A stretch of 64,000 bases of DNA. It comes from Macrophomina tecta (taxonomy: Eukaryota > Ascomycota > Dothideomycetes > Botryosphaeriales > Botryosphaeriaceae). Of the stretch, positions 1 through 11,445 are shown piece after piece. The position numbers and the translations under genes were made by a program. The DNA is taken from positions 1,240,001 through 1,304,000 of the forward strand of contig JAKSGN010000041.1 of NCBI GenBank assembly GCA_024180945.1, written 5' to 3'. The first letter of the stretch is position 1. Each line of letters starts with the position of its first letter. The notes under the pieces are model-generated. The model did not search any database. It was not told the DNA's origin and was given only the letters and a program-made list of their open reading frames with translations.

Positions 1-596
1 GCAGCAAGCCAAGTTCCCAAGCATTCACCAAGCGAGCGCGGCAGGGACCATAGCCACCAGAAAGAAGTTTGGTGTCTGGACTGTGAATAAGCTTTAGGCA
101 GGAAATCTCGGAGCATCGGCTAAGGGCGCAGAAGTCTTGCGCGCAGGGGGTGTGCTCTTTCGTCCGGCGGCAACGCACAGATACGGTGATCGAACCGGAG
201 TGGCTCCTGAGCCGAAAGTGTCGGGGCTGCCGTCGCCACTGTATTCCTTGATCTCCATCTGAATTGCGCCCTGAAGATGGGGCTGTCGCAGCCGCACAGC
301 ACTGATAGCTCCACCGGATGTGGATGTCTGCGCACCGTCTGTCCCGATCAGGAATTTCCCGATTAGGCTCCTGGAGAGCTGTGCCACTCCACAACCCTCC
401 CTCAGCGGAGGTTGGCATCCAATGAGCAGCACCTCCATTGCGCCCCGGAAGGGTGCTCGGAACGACAATTCGCTGTAATGCAATCATGGTCTTTCCTCTA
501 TAGCAGATACGACGTGCATATATTGGCCTGAGGACGCATCGAAGCAGGTCTTCTTTCTCGTTGTCGCACCAACTTCCTCATCACAGCTGATTCACA
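1..596. promoter_or_regulatory. Upstream region of the polyketide synthase gene
   Basis: This stretch precedes the synthase start codon at 597. A minus-strand open frame (94-483) contains a GTDGA motif that faintly recalls the second FAD motif of flavoprotein monooxygenases, but no complete domain is visible, so I do not call a gene. A TAATCGGGAAATTCC-like site lies on the minus strand at about 351-365. A ten-base core of it (ATCGGGAAAT) recurs upstream of the second P450. Confidence 0.4.
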
Positions 597-3500
597 ATGG
601 CAGCTGCCGACATCACAACCCCGTCTACCCCCTACAACAGGCTGTCAGGGTCCTCCACCCCTGTCTATCTCGACAGCCCTGCAAGCGAGCTGAGCGAGCC
701 CGGAGAGCTCGTAAGCAGCCACACCCGCCCAGTCACATTGATACACAGCTAAAGCAGCGCTCAGATCGACTCTAATGATGTGGCGGTGGTCGGCATGGCC
801 TGCCGCGTCGCCGGCGGCAACCACTCGCCAGAACAGCTCTGGGAATCTATTCTGGCGCAGCGCGACGCATCCACAGAAATTCCATCTTGGAGATGGGAGC
901 CGTACCAACACCGCGACTCGCGCAACGCCAAGGAGCTGAAGAAGACGACGAACCGCGGCTACTTTCTGGACGCGCTCGAGAACTTCGACCCGGCCTTTTT
1001 CGGCATCTCGCCCAAGGAGGCCGAGCAGATGGACCCGCAGCAGCGTCTTTCGCTCGAGGTGGCGTGGGAGGCGCTCGAGAACGCCGGCATCGATCCGAAG
1101 TCGCTGTCGGGCTCGGATACGGCGGTGTTCATGGGCGTGAACTCGGACGACTACAGCAAGCTGCTGCTCGAGGACTTGCCCAACGTCGACGCCTGGATGG
1201 GGATTGGTACCGCCTACTGCGGCGTGCCAAACCGGATCTCGTATCACCTCAACCTCATGGGTCCCAGCACAGCGGTGGATGCAGCCTGCGCTAGTTCGCT
1301 GGTGGCCATCCACCACGGCCGCCAGGCAATCCTGGCCGGCGAGTCGAAGGTCGCAATCACGGGCGGCGTCAACGCGCTCTGCGGCCCCGGCCTGACCAGA
1401 GTGCTGGACAAGGCCGGCGCTATCTCGCCCGACGGGTCGTGTTTGTCATTCGACGACAGCGCTCATGGCTATGGTCGCGGCGAAGGCGCTGCCGTCGTTG
1501 TTCTGAAGAAGATGGGCAACGCGATACGAGACGGCGACAACATCATCGCGGTACTCAAGGGCTCTGCTGTCGCTCAAGACGGCAAGACGAACGGCATCAT
1601 GGCCCCGAACGCCAAAGCACAGGAGCTCGTGGCCCGTCAGGCGCTGAGCCAAGCAAAGCTCGATCCTACCACCATCGAGTACGTCGAGGCGCATGCCACC
1701 TCCACACCGCTCGGAGATCCGACCGAAGTCAGCGCCATCTCAGCCGTCTACGGCGCCAACAGGTCGACGCCGGTCTCGATCGGCTCGGTCAAGCCGAACG
1801 TCGGCCATCTCGAGGCGGGCGCTGGTGCGGTCGGCTTCATCAAAGCGGTCATGGCCATCAACAAGGCGCAGTACCCGCCCCAGGCCAACCTGAAGAAGCT
1901 CAACTCCAAAGTCGACTGGGAGAGGTCGGGCACGCGCGTCGTGCAGCAAGCGTCGGACTGGCTGGAGCCAAGCGGCCATCCGCGCCGGGCCGCCATCTGC
2001 TCGTACGGCTACGGCGGCACCGTCTCGCACGCCGTCATCGAGCAGTCTGCATTTGGCATTGCAGCCGAGAAGCAGGCGGAAGCAGCTCCCGGCCCGGTTC
2101 TCTTCGTGCTCTCGGCGCCTCAGGAGAAGCGCCTCGTTGGACAAGCTACTGCTTTGGCAGCATGGCTCACCACCCCCGCTGGCAAGAGCGAGAACCTGAG
2201 GGCTATCGCAAACACTCTCGCACTGCGCCGTGCCCAGCATGATTACAGGGCCGCGTTTGTGGTGCAGAGCCACGAGCACGCTGCGGAAGTGCTCAACGCC
2301 TTTGCGGCAGGCACTAAGCAGGAGTGGTCCTCCCAGGACGTCGCCCTCGGGCCCAGCGTCAAAAAGGACGTCGTCTGGGTCTTCTCCGGCCACGGTGCCC
2401 AATGGGCAGACATGGGCAAGGAACTCATCGGCAACAACGCCGTTTTCCTCCGCGCCATTCAGCCGCTCGACCGCATCACTCAGGCCGAGGCTGGCTTTTC
2501 CGCCATCGAGGCGCTGAAGAATGGGGACTTCGACGAGAGTGACCGTGTCCAGATCCTGACCTACGTTGTTCAAGTCGGACTTGCTGCCGTGCTCAGGAGC
2601 AACGGCATCCGCCCGTCTGCCGTCATTGGGCACTCTGTCGGCGAGATCGCTGCCAGCGTGGCCGCGGGCGCGCTCACTCCTGAGGAAGGCGCCTTGATCG
2701 TTACCCGGAGAGCCAGGTAGTACGCACAGGTTAAGGGCCAGGGAGCCATGTTCCTGGTCAGCCTCCCGTTCGAGCAGGTAAAGAGCGAGCTTGGCGAAGG
2801 CGGCGATGTTGTTGCCGCCATCGACTCGTCGCCTTCATCGTGTGTTGTCAGCGGCAAATTGGACGCCGTCGTTGCCTACGCCGAGAAGGTGAAGAGCCGG
2901 GGCGTCAAGGCGATGAAGGTGGCAACCGATATTGCGTTCCACTCGTACAGAATGCTGAGCCCGCTTTCGGCTTCGCTGCGGGAGGCTCTTGCCGCCGATA
3001 TTGAGCCCCGCCCAGCCACTGTTCCTCTCTACTCGACATCGGATGCCAACCCGCGCTCAGTTGGCCTGCGTGATGCCGAGTACTGGGTCCGCAACATGGT
3101 CAACCCGGTCCTGCTGACCTCTGCCGTGAGCGCTGCCGCCTCCGACGGCTTCAGGCTGTTCCTAGAGGTCTCGAGCCACCCCATCGTCGCGCACTCTGTC
3201 AACGAAACCATTATGGACCGCGGCGTTGACGACGAGGAGTTTGCGGTCATGCCCACGCTCCGCCGCAATAAGTCGGCAGCCACCTGCGTGCTCCAGGCCG
3301 TCGGCTCTCTGTTCGTCAAGGGCGCAGAGATAGACTTCCGCGGGCAGCTGGGCCGCACCTGGTCGCCGTCCGTTCCCGGAACGCAGTGGGTGCACAAGGC
3401 CATCTGGCGGAAGGTCGAGAGCGGCGCCCCTGCAAGCGCCGTCAGCCTCAGCCACGACGTGGAGAAGCACACCCTGCTGGGCCTGCGCAATGCCGTCGCG

Positions 3501-6059
3501 GGCACCAGCACCGTGCTGTACACGACGAAGCTGGACAACAACACCAAGCCGTTTCCCGGCAGCCACCCTCTGCACGGAACCGAGATCGTCCCGGCTGCTG
3601 TCCTGGTCAACACGTTCCACCACGCCACCAAGGGCGCCACTCTGTCCAACATCACCCTGCGCGTGCCCGTCGCCATCAATGCCCCTCGCGACGTGCAGGT
3701 CGTAGTCGTCGATGACACAGTCAAGATAACGTCGCGGCTGCAGCAGAGCAGCGAGTCCGAGGACCACTCATGGGTCACCCACACCACGGGCCGCTGGAGC
3801 GCGGTCAGCGACAAGGCCGGCCACGCTCTCCAGATTGACATCGAGGCGGCCAAGAAGCGCATCAACGCCGTTCTGCCGTCCAACTTCTCGATCGACTACC
3901 TGGACAAGGTCGGAGTCTCGGCCATGGGCTTCCCCTGGGCCGTCACCGAGCACTACGGCAACCTCAAGGAGATGGTCGCCCGGGTAGACGTTGCGCCAAA
4001 TGTCCCAGCCGGTGCCGAGCTGCCCTGGGACGTCTCCTCGTGGGCGTCCATCTTGGACGCAGCCACTTCGGTGGGCTCCACCATCTTCTTCGACAACCCG
4101 AAGCTGCGGATGCCCGCGCAGATCGAGAAGGTGCACTTCTTCACCGAATACGGCGTCCCGCCACCCAAGACTGGATACCTGTATGTCGAGGAGGCTTCCG
4201 AGCGCGGCGCTCCCGCCGTTCACGTCAGTGTCTGTAACGACGACGGCCAGGTGCTCGCCAAGTTCCAATCGATGCGCTTCTCTGAGATCGAGGGCACGCC
4301 CGGGGTGAGCGGCAGTGTCGAGAGCCTTGTCCACACCCTTGCCTGGGTGCCGGCGCCGCTTGCGAACAAGGCCGCGTCGTGGGAGAACGCGGTGCTGGTG
4401 TCCGACAGTGAGGCCGCCCTCGCGCGGTTCAGTAAGCAGCTGAAGAGCCAGGCGAAGAACATCTCGCAGCTCTCCTCCGCCGCCGCTATCGCGAACGCCT
4501 CGATCACTTCCAATACCGCAGTCATCTACGCGCCCGGCCCGGTGTCCTCGCTCGCTGACGTGCCCACCAAGTCCGAGGCCTTTATCTCGGAGCTGCTCAC
4601 GCTGGCAAAGCATGTCGTGCGCGACGCCTCGCTCAGCAACGTCAAGGTCTTCGCCCTCACCTCCGGCGTCGGCGCCGCCAACGGTCCCACCGCTCTCGCA
4701 CAAGCTCCCCTCCACGGCCTGGCCCGCATCATCGCGTCCGAGCACCCGGACCAGTGGGGGGCGCTGATCGACGCCGACGACGAGGACGCGCCCTTCCCCA
4801 CGCTCGCGCTCAAGCACGTCCGCGACCAGGACGTCATCCGCATGGATGACGGGCTGCCGCGGGTGGCCCGCCTGCAGCCTCTTCCCCGGGAGCGCCTCTA
4901 CGGCGCCGCGGACGCGGCGTCGCGCACGCTGCTGCCCAAGCCCGAGGGCACCTACCTCATCACCGGCGGGCTGGGCGCGCTGGGCTTGGAGATCGCGGCC
5001 TGGCTCGTCGAGAAGGGCGCGCGCCGGATCGTGCTGCTGTCCCGGCGCGGACTGCCTCCACGCCGGGAATGGGCGCGGCTCAACAGGGACGACGCACTCG
5101 GGCCGGCCATCGACCGCATCCAGGCGCTGGAGCAGGCGGGCGCGACGGTGCATGCGGTGCCGCTGGACGTGGGCGCCCCGGACGCGCACAGCCGACTGCA
5201 CGACGCGCTCGATCGGCTCGCGCTCCCGCCCGTTCTGGGCGTCGTCCACGCCGCCGGCACGCTCGAGGACCAGCTCGTGCTCGACACGACGGCCGACTCG
5301 TTCGCCCGCGTGCTGAAGCCCAAGGTGTCGGGCGCGCTCGCGCTCAACGCCGTCTTCCCGCCCGGAACGCTCGACTGGTTCGTCCTGTTCAGCTCGTGCG
5401 GCCAGCTGTTCGGCTTCCCCGGCCAGAGCAGCTACGCCTCCGGCAACGCTTTCCTCGACGCCCTGGCCGCTCACAGGCGCCAGCAGGGCGACAACGCGGT
5501 CGCCTTCCAGTGGACAAGCTGGCGCGGCCTCGGTATGGCGGCCAGTACCGACTTTATTAACGCCGAGCTGGAGAGCAAGGGGATCACGGATATCACTGTC
5601 GAGGAGGGGTTCCGCGCTTGGGAGCACCTGGCCAAGTACGATACCGATCACGGCGTTGTGCTACGCAGTCTCGCCTTTGACGAAGGTGAGCACCTGCCGG
5701 TGCCTATCCTGGAAGACATCGCGGTGCGGCGGATCGGGTCGGCGTCGGCAGCGGCATCCCAGCCATCGGAGGACAGTGCGGCAGGCGGCACGATGCCGTC
5801 GGGCGGGCCAGAGCTCAAGGCGTGGCTGGACAGCAAGATCAGGGAGATCATCGCGGGCGTGCTGATGCTGAGCGGGGCCGACGAGGTGGACGGCCGCGCC
5901 GCCATCGCCGACCTCGGCGTCGACAGCGTCATGACCGTCACCCTGCGCAGGAATCTGCAGAGCGCGCTGAAGGTCAAGGTCCCGCCGACCCTGACGTGGA
6001 GCCACCCCACTGCAAATCACCTTGTCGGCTGGTTCGCGGAGAAGCTGGCGAAAGCTTGA
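597..6059 (+). CDS. 6-methylsalicylic acid synthase-type iterative PKS, broken by an in-frame TAG
   Basis: This partially reducing type I polyketide synthase should condense one acetyl and three malonyl units, with one ketoreduction, into 6-methylsalicylic acid. The exons are 597-710 and 765-6059; the 54-nt intron is phase 0. With the stop counted as one position the product is 1802 residues, the usual 6-MSAS size. Domains in order: KS (from about residue 44; Cys213 in DAACASS, His348 in EAHATST, a later NVGHLE), AT (Ser662 in GHSVGE), thioester-hydrolase/DH-like domain (His972 in HPLHG), KR (GGLGALG near 1435), and a C-terminal ACP (Ser1759 in GVDSV). There is no TE domain, as expected for the family. 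Codon 690 (2718-2720) is TAG, in the same frame on both sides, about 28 residues after the AT serine. Read literally, the protein ends inside AT. This could be a real null allele, a sequencing error or unusual splicing. Family assignment is secure; activity is doubtful. Confidence 0.9.
711..764 (+). other. Intron 1 of the 6-MSAS gene
   Basis: The GTAAGC donor and CAG acceptor give a 54-nt phase-0 intron. It joins a short N-terminal leader (38 residues from ATG 597) to the KS domain. The KS frame has no ATG close upstream of the conserved start of the domain, which supports this exon. Confidence 0.75.
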
Positions 6060-6238
6060 ACGGGTGCAGGATGTTAGGTTTCCTTGCTTGGATTTTATAA
6101 TGGCGGATAGAGGTCTTTGTTTCCTTGCGTGTTCCTATGATGGCGTTTTGTCTCTGTCCTCTTAAATTGGTTTCTCAACTCTTATGTTCTAAAATTCAAA
6201 CGTAGAAATGGCTCATTTGCATCACATCATCACCGTGT

Positions 6239-6517
6239 TTACATGCTGTCTTTTCCATGAAGCTCATATACTTCAAGCACCGTCTGATTGCTCATAGGAT
6301 GCGTAGCAAACACAGCTGCCGCTGTGTCGTCTTCTGCGACTGTGAACTGCTGCGAGTCAGGCTGCTTGTCGGGCTGCTTGCGCGGGCGACCACGTTTCCT
6401 TGGCACTGGGACGGGTATTTGGCTGTCTCGCGTCGCGGGAGGTGTCGGAATGTCTTCAGAGGGTCGCTTGGTGCCTGCTCGCGATGAGACACGAGTATTC
6501 AAGCGCGTGGGGGGCAC
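6239..6517 (-). CDS. Short hypothetical protein with an AT-hook-like motif
   Basis: This is a 92-residue open frame starting at 6517. Its middle holds KRGRPRKQP, the Gly-Arg-Pro core of an AT-hook, in a Pro/Arg/Lys-rich setting. That would suit minor-groove DNA binding. No other domain, intron or signal is visible, and the frame ends shortly after an acidic stretch. I do not recognise a family. It may be a remnant of a larger gene or transposon, or chance coding in a GC-richer patch. Confidence 0.25.
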   Translation of the reverse strand: MPPTRLNTRVSSRAGTKRPSEDIPTPPATRDSQIPVPVPRKRGRPRKQPDKQPDSQQFTVAEDDTAAAVFATHPMSNQTVLEVYELHGKDSM

Positions 6518-6627
6518 GGTTAGGTTATAGAAGGTTGGTTGCAGAAGGTCGGCGCGTTCGTGAGCGACGAGGTGTTGTGCAGTTGAAGATAAATTGTAAG
6601 ATTAATTAGGCAAGCGCTAAACCTAAA

Positions 6628-6670
6628 GGAGGTGCCAGCGGAGGTGCCGGCGGACGTGCCAGCGGACGGC
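6628..6670. repeat. 12-bp tandem repeat
   Basis: Three successive 12-base units (GGAGGTGCCAGC, GGAGGTGCCGGC, GGACGTGCCAGC) are followed by a partial fourth. Read on the minus strand they would encode a Gly-Thr-Ser-Ala repeat, but no surrounding gene is evident. Confidence 0.8.
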
Positions 6671-7220
6671 TTCGGCCGGGGAGATACAAGGGCCCATGCT
6701 GGTGACTGTCGTCGAAGCAGCATGTGTATTCAGTTGCACCGTAGCCGCCCAAGCTTATTTTAATAACAATTTTGCAAGCATATGACTGCTCTCCCTGCTT
6801 ATCCTGCACTCGATATTATTGCCACCAGGGCGAGCCTATTCACGTCTTGCCACGCTCCCCGCCTCCGACGATTGCCAAAATGCCCCTCCTGCCTGCTAGC
6901 AAGGAACATGCTACGAATTCAAGACAGCCATAAAAGATTTACAACATAGCCAATTTTAAACATCTGTAAATGCGATCGTTGTGAAGTTCAGAGCATGAAC
7001 TCTCTTTTTTCCCCCGTCTTTTTTTTTTTTTTTTTTTCCCTCCAAACCATTACGTTGCACCGACGGGCCATCGACCTGCGCCGCATTGCTCGTCTAAGCT
7101 CACGTCGATCTCCACCCAAGCATTACCAAGCGAAGCGAGACAAACTCCGGAAACTCCATTAGGAAAAAGGAAGCCCAATCAAGCTTTGCCGCGGCATGCC
7201 ACATGCTACATATGTAAGAA

Positions 7221-7260
7221 GCGGAACGGGAGCGGAACGGGAGCGGAACGGGAGCAGAAC
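7221..7260. repeat. 11-bp tandem repeat upstream of the first SDR reductase
   Basis: The unit GCGGAACGGGA occurs three times without change and continues into a partial copy (GCAGAAC). It lies 70-110 bp before the start codon at 7329, so it may sit in the promoter or 5' leader. Confidence 0.85.
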
Positions 7261-7328
7261 GCGCCGACGATTTAATTCCCAAACCAATTCTTCCGTTTCC
7301 GATCTGTCTCTCTGAGCGCACAGCAGCC

Positions 7329-8626
7329 ATGACCAGGATCCTGCTCACAGGCGGCAGCGGCTTCATCGCCACCCACGTGCTCGAGACGCTCCTGCAGCGC
7401 GGCCACTCCGTAGTCACGACGGTGCGGTCGCCGCAGAAGGGAAAGCACATCCTCGACGCCCACCCGCGCCATGCGCGCGACACGCTCGACTTCGTTGTCG
7501 TCGAAGACATTGCGCGCTCAAGCGGTACGAGCATTTCGAGCGACTCGTAGAATAATATGCCGGTTTACTGAGAATTCCGATACAGCATTTGATAAGGCCG
7601 TTGTCTCCGATCCGCCTTTCGAGGCTGTCGTGCACACCGCAAGCCCGTACCACTTCAAATCTCAGGACAACAAGAAAGAGCTCCTCGAGCCAGGTAAGCA
7701 CGCCGGGAAAGCCCTGCGTTTCGATTGGTCCTGATGGCCTGCGTAGCGATCAATGGGACGGTCGGCCTGCTGGAAGCCATCTACAAGAATGCGCCCACGG
7801 TGAAGCGCGTAGTCATCACGTCCTCGTCCGCCGCGATTCTGGACCAGAGCCAGCCGACGAAGGTTTATTCCGAGGCGAGCACATCCACCCTTGTATTCGC
7901 CCTTGTACTCTCGAGTTAACCAGCGGCAGGCGGACTGGTGCCCCGTCACCGAGGAACAGGCCCTGATCGGGCCGGCGAACGGCTACCGAGCGAGCAAGAC
8001 ATTCGCGGTTAGTATCGCTGAAGAGCCGTTGGCAGACGCAAGCCGCTAACAACCGCGTGCAGGAACGGGCGGCATGGAAGTTTGTAGAGGAAAAGAAGCC
8101 GAATTTCTCGCTCGCCGTGGTGGGTGGCACAAAAGGCCAGCAACGCAAAGGGCGGCATCGTTGACATTGCGTCCAGTGCAACCCACCTTTAGTCCTCGGA
8201 CCCGTCCTTCACCATCTGGAATCGCTCACCTCGCTCAATACGTCCAATCAGCGGATTCGCGACCTCATTACCGGCGCGGCCAAGGACGCCTGTCCGCCCA
8301 CCGGCAACCACCTCTTCGTCGACGTGCGCGACCTCGCCCTCGGCCACGCGCTGGCAGTAGAGAAGGACGAGGCCGCAGGCAAGCGCTTCTTCATGGTCGG
8401 CGGCAAGTTCTCGAACAAGGAAATCGCCGAGATCATCGCCGACGAGTTCCCCGAGTTGCGGGAGAAGCTGCCTTCGGGCGAGGCACTCAAGCCCGGTGAT
8501 TATCCAGAGCGGGGTTCTTATGGGTTTGACAATTCACGCAGCCGGGAGGTGCTCGGCTTGACATATCGTCCGCTGAAGGATAGTGTCGTTGATGCGGTCA
8601 AGAGCTTGCAGCGCTTCACTGAGTGA
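7329..8626 (+). CDS. Extended SDR: NAD(P)-dependent reductase, dihydroflavonol reductase-like
   Basis: This soluble NAD(P)H-dependent ketone or aldehyde reductase probably acts on a cluster intermediate. The inferred exons are 7329-7524, 7586-7693, 7747-7874, 7930-8007, 8063-8119 and 8177-8626, giving 338 residues. The nucleotide-binding motif TGGSGFIATH is at the N-terminus. A strand ending TSSSAAIL supplies the catalytic Ser, and YRASK is the catalytic Tyr-x3-Lys. The third intron needs a GC-AG donor at 7875 to keep a VYSEADW-like segment. A GT donor at 7863 is also in frame but drops four residues. It resembles the minus-strand reductase at 22792-24025 in length and in the YxASK-to-AW(K)F stretch, so the cluster has a pair of these enzymes. 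The exact substrate is unknown. Confidence 0.85.
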
Positions 8627-9267
8627 GAAATGGGAAGTTTTAAGCAGCTCAAAGATAGGAATCAGAATCAGCACTTAAGGCAGCTGCATCATACTGTTGG
8701 AACCGCTTCTGCCGCGTTCGTGAACTAAGCGCGAAACTCTTGTTGGGTGAGCCCGGTAAATCTGCACAAATTGGAGACTGGCCTTTGCCCACCAATCCGC
8801 CCTCGCCAGCAATTGAACTGTCGGGAATTATGTGGTGGGGTAGTCAGGCGCTTGACATCTAGGGATGCGCTTCAACGTCTGCTTGACTCAGCTCGTCCGC
8901 ATTGTTCACGTTCCTTCGCAGAGCAAAGCTTGCCCTGTGGCGACATGGATGCCGCGAAAGGAAAGAATGTTTGAAAGAGCCGCTGTCGAGACCTCCGGGT
9001 TTGGCCAAATCAGGATATGGCTGCGGAAGACTGCAAGACAATTCGAGAGGGAAGTAACTCTATGATTCATGTCAACGCAAGAAGTCGCTAGCGCGTTCGC
9101 CGGACGCGTTCGTGCAGGCTGCTATTCGGAGCTGATTTCGGGGTCTCCGGAGTTGGTGACCACCCGTCCTGAGCATCTTTGGCAATCATCATGGACGCGC
9201 TGGCCGCATGAATAGACGAGGTATTAAACATGGGAAGCCGAACCACGTGGGAAGAACACCCGCAGCC
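8627..9267. promoter_or_regulatory. Intergenic region upstream of the FAD oxidoreductase
   Basis: No coding region is evident. A TCGGGAATTA site lies at 8821-8830, similar to sites upstream of the synthase and the second P450. Nothing else stands out. Confidence 0.35.
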
Positions 9268-11260
9268 ATGTTCCATCCGGCGATTCTGGCAGGTTTCATT
9301 GTCGGCAGCTTTGCGGTACAGCAAGCAGCCGGCTTGTCAGCGACGAATGCCACGTGCAAGTGCATTCCTGGCGATGCCTGCTGGCCAAACGCGCAGGACT
9401 GGGCAGATTTCAACGCCACGATTGGCGGGAAGCTCGTTACCCCTCGCCAGCTGGCGTCAGTGTGCCACAATCCCGACTTCGACCAAGCTGCTTGCGACTA
9501 CGTGCGGAAGGAGTGGACCCAGCCCTGGCTACAGTTCGTGCCACTCTCAGCCTTGGAAGGTAACTTACTGACCCGTGGCTACAGTGATGATTCATCGTCT
9601 TCGGTGATGGCGGCGGCGGTGGCCAACCGCAGCTGCGACCCGTTCACCGCACGCGAGCTACCCTGCGAGCCCGGCGACAGCGTCACGTACTCAGTGAACG
9701 CAACAGATGCGTCGGACTTTGCCAAAGCCATCTCATTCGCTCGAGCAAAGAACATCCGTCTAGTAATTCGTAATACTGGCCATGAGTCAGTGTCCCGCGA
9801 TCACCAATCGATGGCAATGCTGACACTATTGGAGCTACCTGGGCAAGTCCACGGGAAAATGGGCGTTGTCTGTCTGGACGCACCATATGAAGAACACCGA
9901 GTACCTGCAATACAATAGTACTTTTTACAGTGGGCCAGCAATCCGACTCGGTGCCGGTATTCAAGTGGAGGAGGCGTACGTGGCGGCGCGCGCGCACAAC
10001 TCTCTCGTCGTAGGAGGTGATTGCGATACTGTCGGTGTCGTTGGAGGATACCTGCAAGGTCAGTCGCCGTTTTTGGCCGCTTCCCAGATCCTCCTTCTCT
10101 CTAACAGCAGATCAGGTGGCGGCCACTCGGCGCTGAGCTCCATGTACGGCATGGCGGCCGACCACGTGCTTGAATGGGAAGTTGTGGACGGCACGGGCGA
10201 GCTGCTCCGAGCCTCTCCTACGCACAACCCCGACCTGTACTGGGCGCTTTCGGGCGGTGGTGGCGGTACGTACGGCATCGTGGCGTCTGTGGTGGTGAAG
10301 CTGCATGAGGACGTGCCCATGACCGGCGTGCAGCTCCAGTTCAATCTCGACCCGCAGCGGCAGGACGCCTTCCACAGCGCGGTCAGCAGGTACCATGAGC
10401 TTGTCCCCAGCATCACTGCTGCCAAGGGCATGGGCATCGCTGAGGTCACCAACGATACATTTTTGCTAACGCCGCTGTCTCTTCCCAACGGGACTTCTAG
10501 CGAGGCGGAAGCGCTTCTGGAGCCACTGCTCAAGGAACTTGATGAGCAGGGCTTGGATTACATGCTGAACATTACCGAACATTCCACTTGGCTGGGATAC
10601 TGGCAGGAGCTCATCAAACCAAATCCCACGCAGCGGGTGCAGAACGCGCAGTACGGCGGGTGGATGATACCACGCTCAGTCCTCGACCAGAATAATAGCG
10701 GCCTGCAGTCGGCCATCCGGCAGATCACGGATGCGGGGTGCGTATTCGTTGGCTTAGCGCTGAATGTATCACTGCCTAAGGGCAGTGTGGTGCAGAACTC
10801 CATCCTGCCGTCGTGGCGTGAGGCGGCGCTAAACGTCATTCTTTCCACGTAAGGAGAAGCCCCCAAACAATCACTTGATGCAGGATCCCTGTCCCGCTCA
10901 CGCTGCTGGCATCCAGATCGTGGCCGGAACGAGCCGAGCTCAGCCAAATGCAAGTCATGGCGGAGAGGATGACGCAAACATGCGTGCCGGCCCTTGCCAA
11001 GCTGGCTCCAGAAGCGGGTGCATACCTGAACGAAGTGAGTGCTCAACCCACCAAAAAGATGCGGCGAGGCTGACCGGGACACGCGTGAGGCCGATCCGAA
11101 TCAACCGGATTGGAAGAAAGCGTTCTACGGCGCCAATTACGACCGGCTGCTGGCGATCAAGGAGAAATACGACCCTCACCACTTATTTTATGGGACCACG
11201 GCAGTCGGCAGCGACTTTTACTCAATCGATGAGGCGGGCAGGCTCTGCAGCGCGACGTAA
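9268..11260 (+). CDS. Secreted FAD-linked oxidoreductase, berberine-bridge-enzyme type (PatO-like)
   Basis: This flavoprotein oxidase of the FAD_binding_4/BBE family resembles the isoamyl-alcohol-oxidase-like enzymes of patulin-type clusters. The exons are 9268-9785, 9835-10058, 10116-10848, 10917-11034 and 11090-11260 (587 residues). I start at 9268 because it opens directly with a hydrophobic secretion signal (MFHPAILAGFIVGSF) ending near a Leu-Ser-Ala. The in-frame ATG at 9208 would add a polar 20-residue leader. The flavin-anchoring His is in RNTGHD, which is completed across the first splice junction, and the second anchoring Cys is in GGDCDTVG. GGGHSALSS and the Tyr-rich C-terminal FYGANYDRL also fit the family. 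Several N-x-S/T sites suit a secreted or vacuolar glycoprotein. The fourth exon starts after a 68-nt intron; a 35-nt alternative is too short. Confidence 0.88.
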
Positions 11261-11445
11261 CGTCACTATGCGGCGGGGCTAAGCGGTGCTAAGAGATAAA
11301 GCCCGCAGTACATATAGTAAACAACACACATAAAGCCTGACGCTCGTCCTCCGCTGGGTAGATAGCATTCGTGGCAGTGGGAATGACCAGATTTTCCCGC
11401 AACATCCTCATCCGTGCATCATCCGTCGCCCGTCGCCGCTCCATT

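Larger units (their letters stand above)
6060..7328. other. Intergenic region with short tandem repeats and an AT-hook-like open frame
   Basis: No convincing gene is visible between the synthase and the next reductase. A minus-strand frame at 6239-6517 (92 aa) carries an AT-hook-like core, KRGRPRKQP. It has no partner domain and could be a relic. A 12-bp unit (GGAGGTGCCAGC and variants) repeats three times at 6628-6663. A run of 19 T lies at about 7019-7037. An 11-bp unit (GCGGAACGGGA) repeats three times at 7221-7253, about 75 bp before the next start codon. Confidence 0.5.

Noticed and set aside
2717..2761. 45-nt in-frame intron that would remove the TAG in the synthase
   Set aside because: The donor is weak, no good branch site is seen, and it would delete conserved AT residues (GQGAM region). 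Kept only as an alternative.
3768..5651. 627-codon open frame on the minus strand opposite the synthase
   Set aside because: It is the antisense of well-conserved PKS domains, has a composition typical of GC-rich shadow frames, and shows no domain.
10849..10883. 35-nt intron in the FAD oxidoreductase
   Set aside because: It is too short for a fungal intron. The acceptor at 10916 gives 68 nt with a branch-like GCTCACG and a family-like STSWPE junction.
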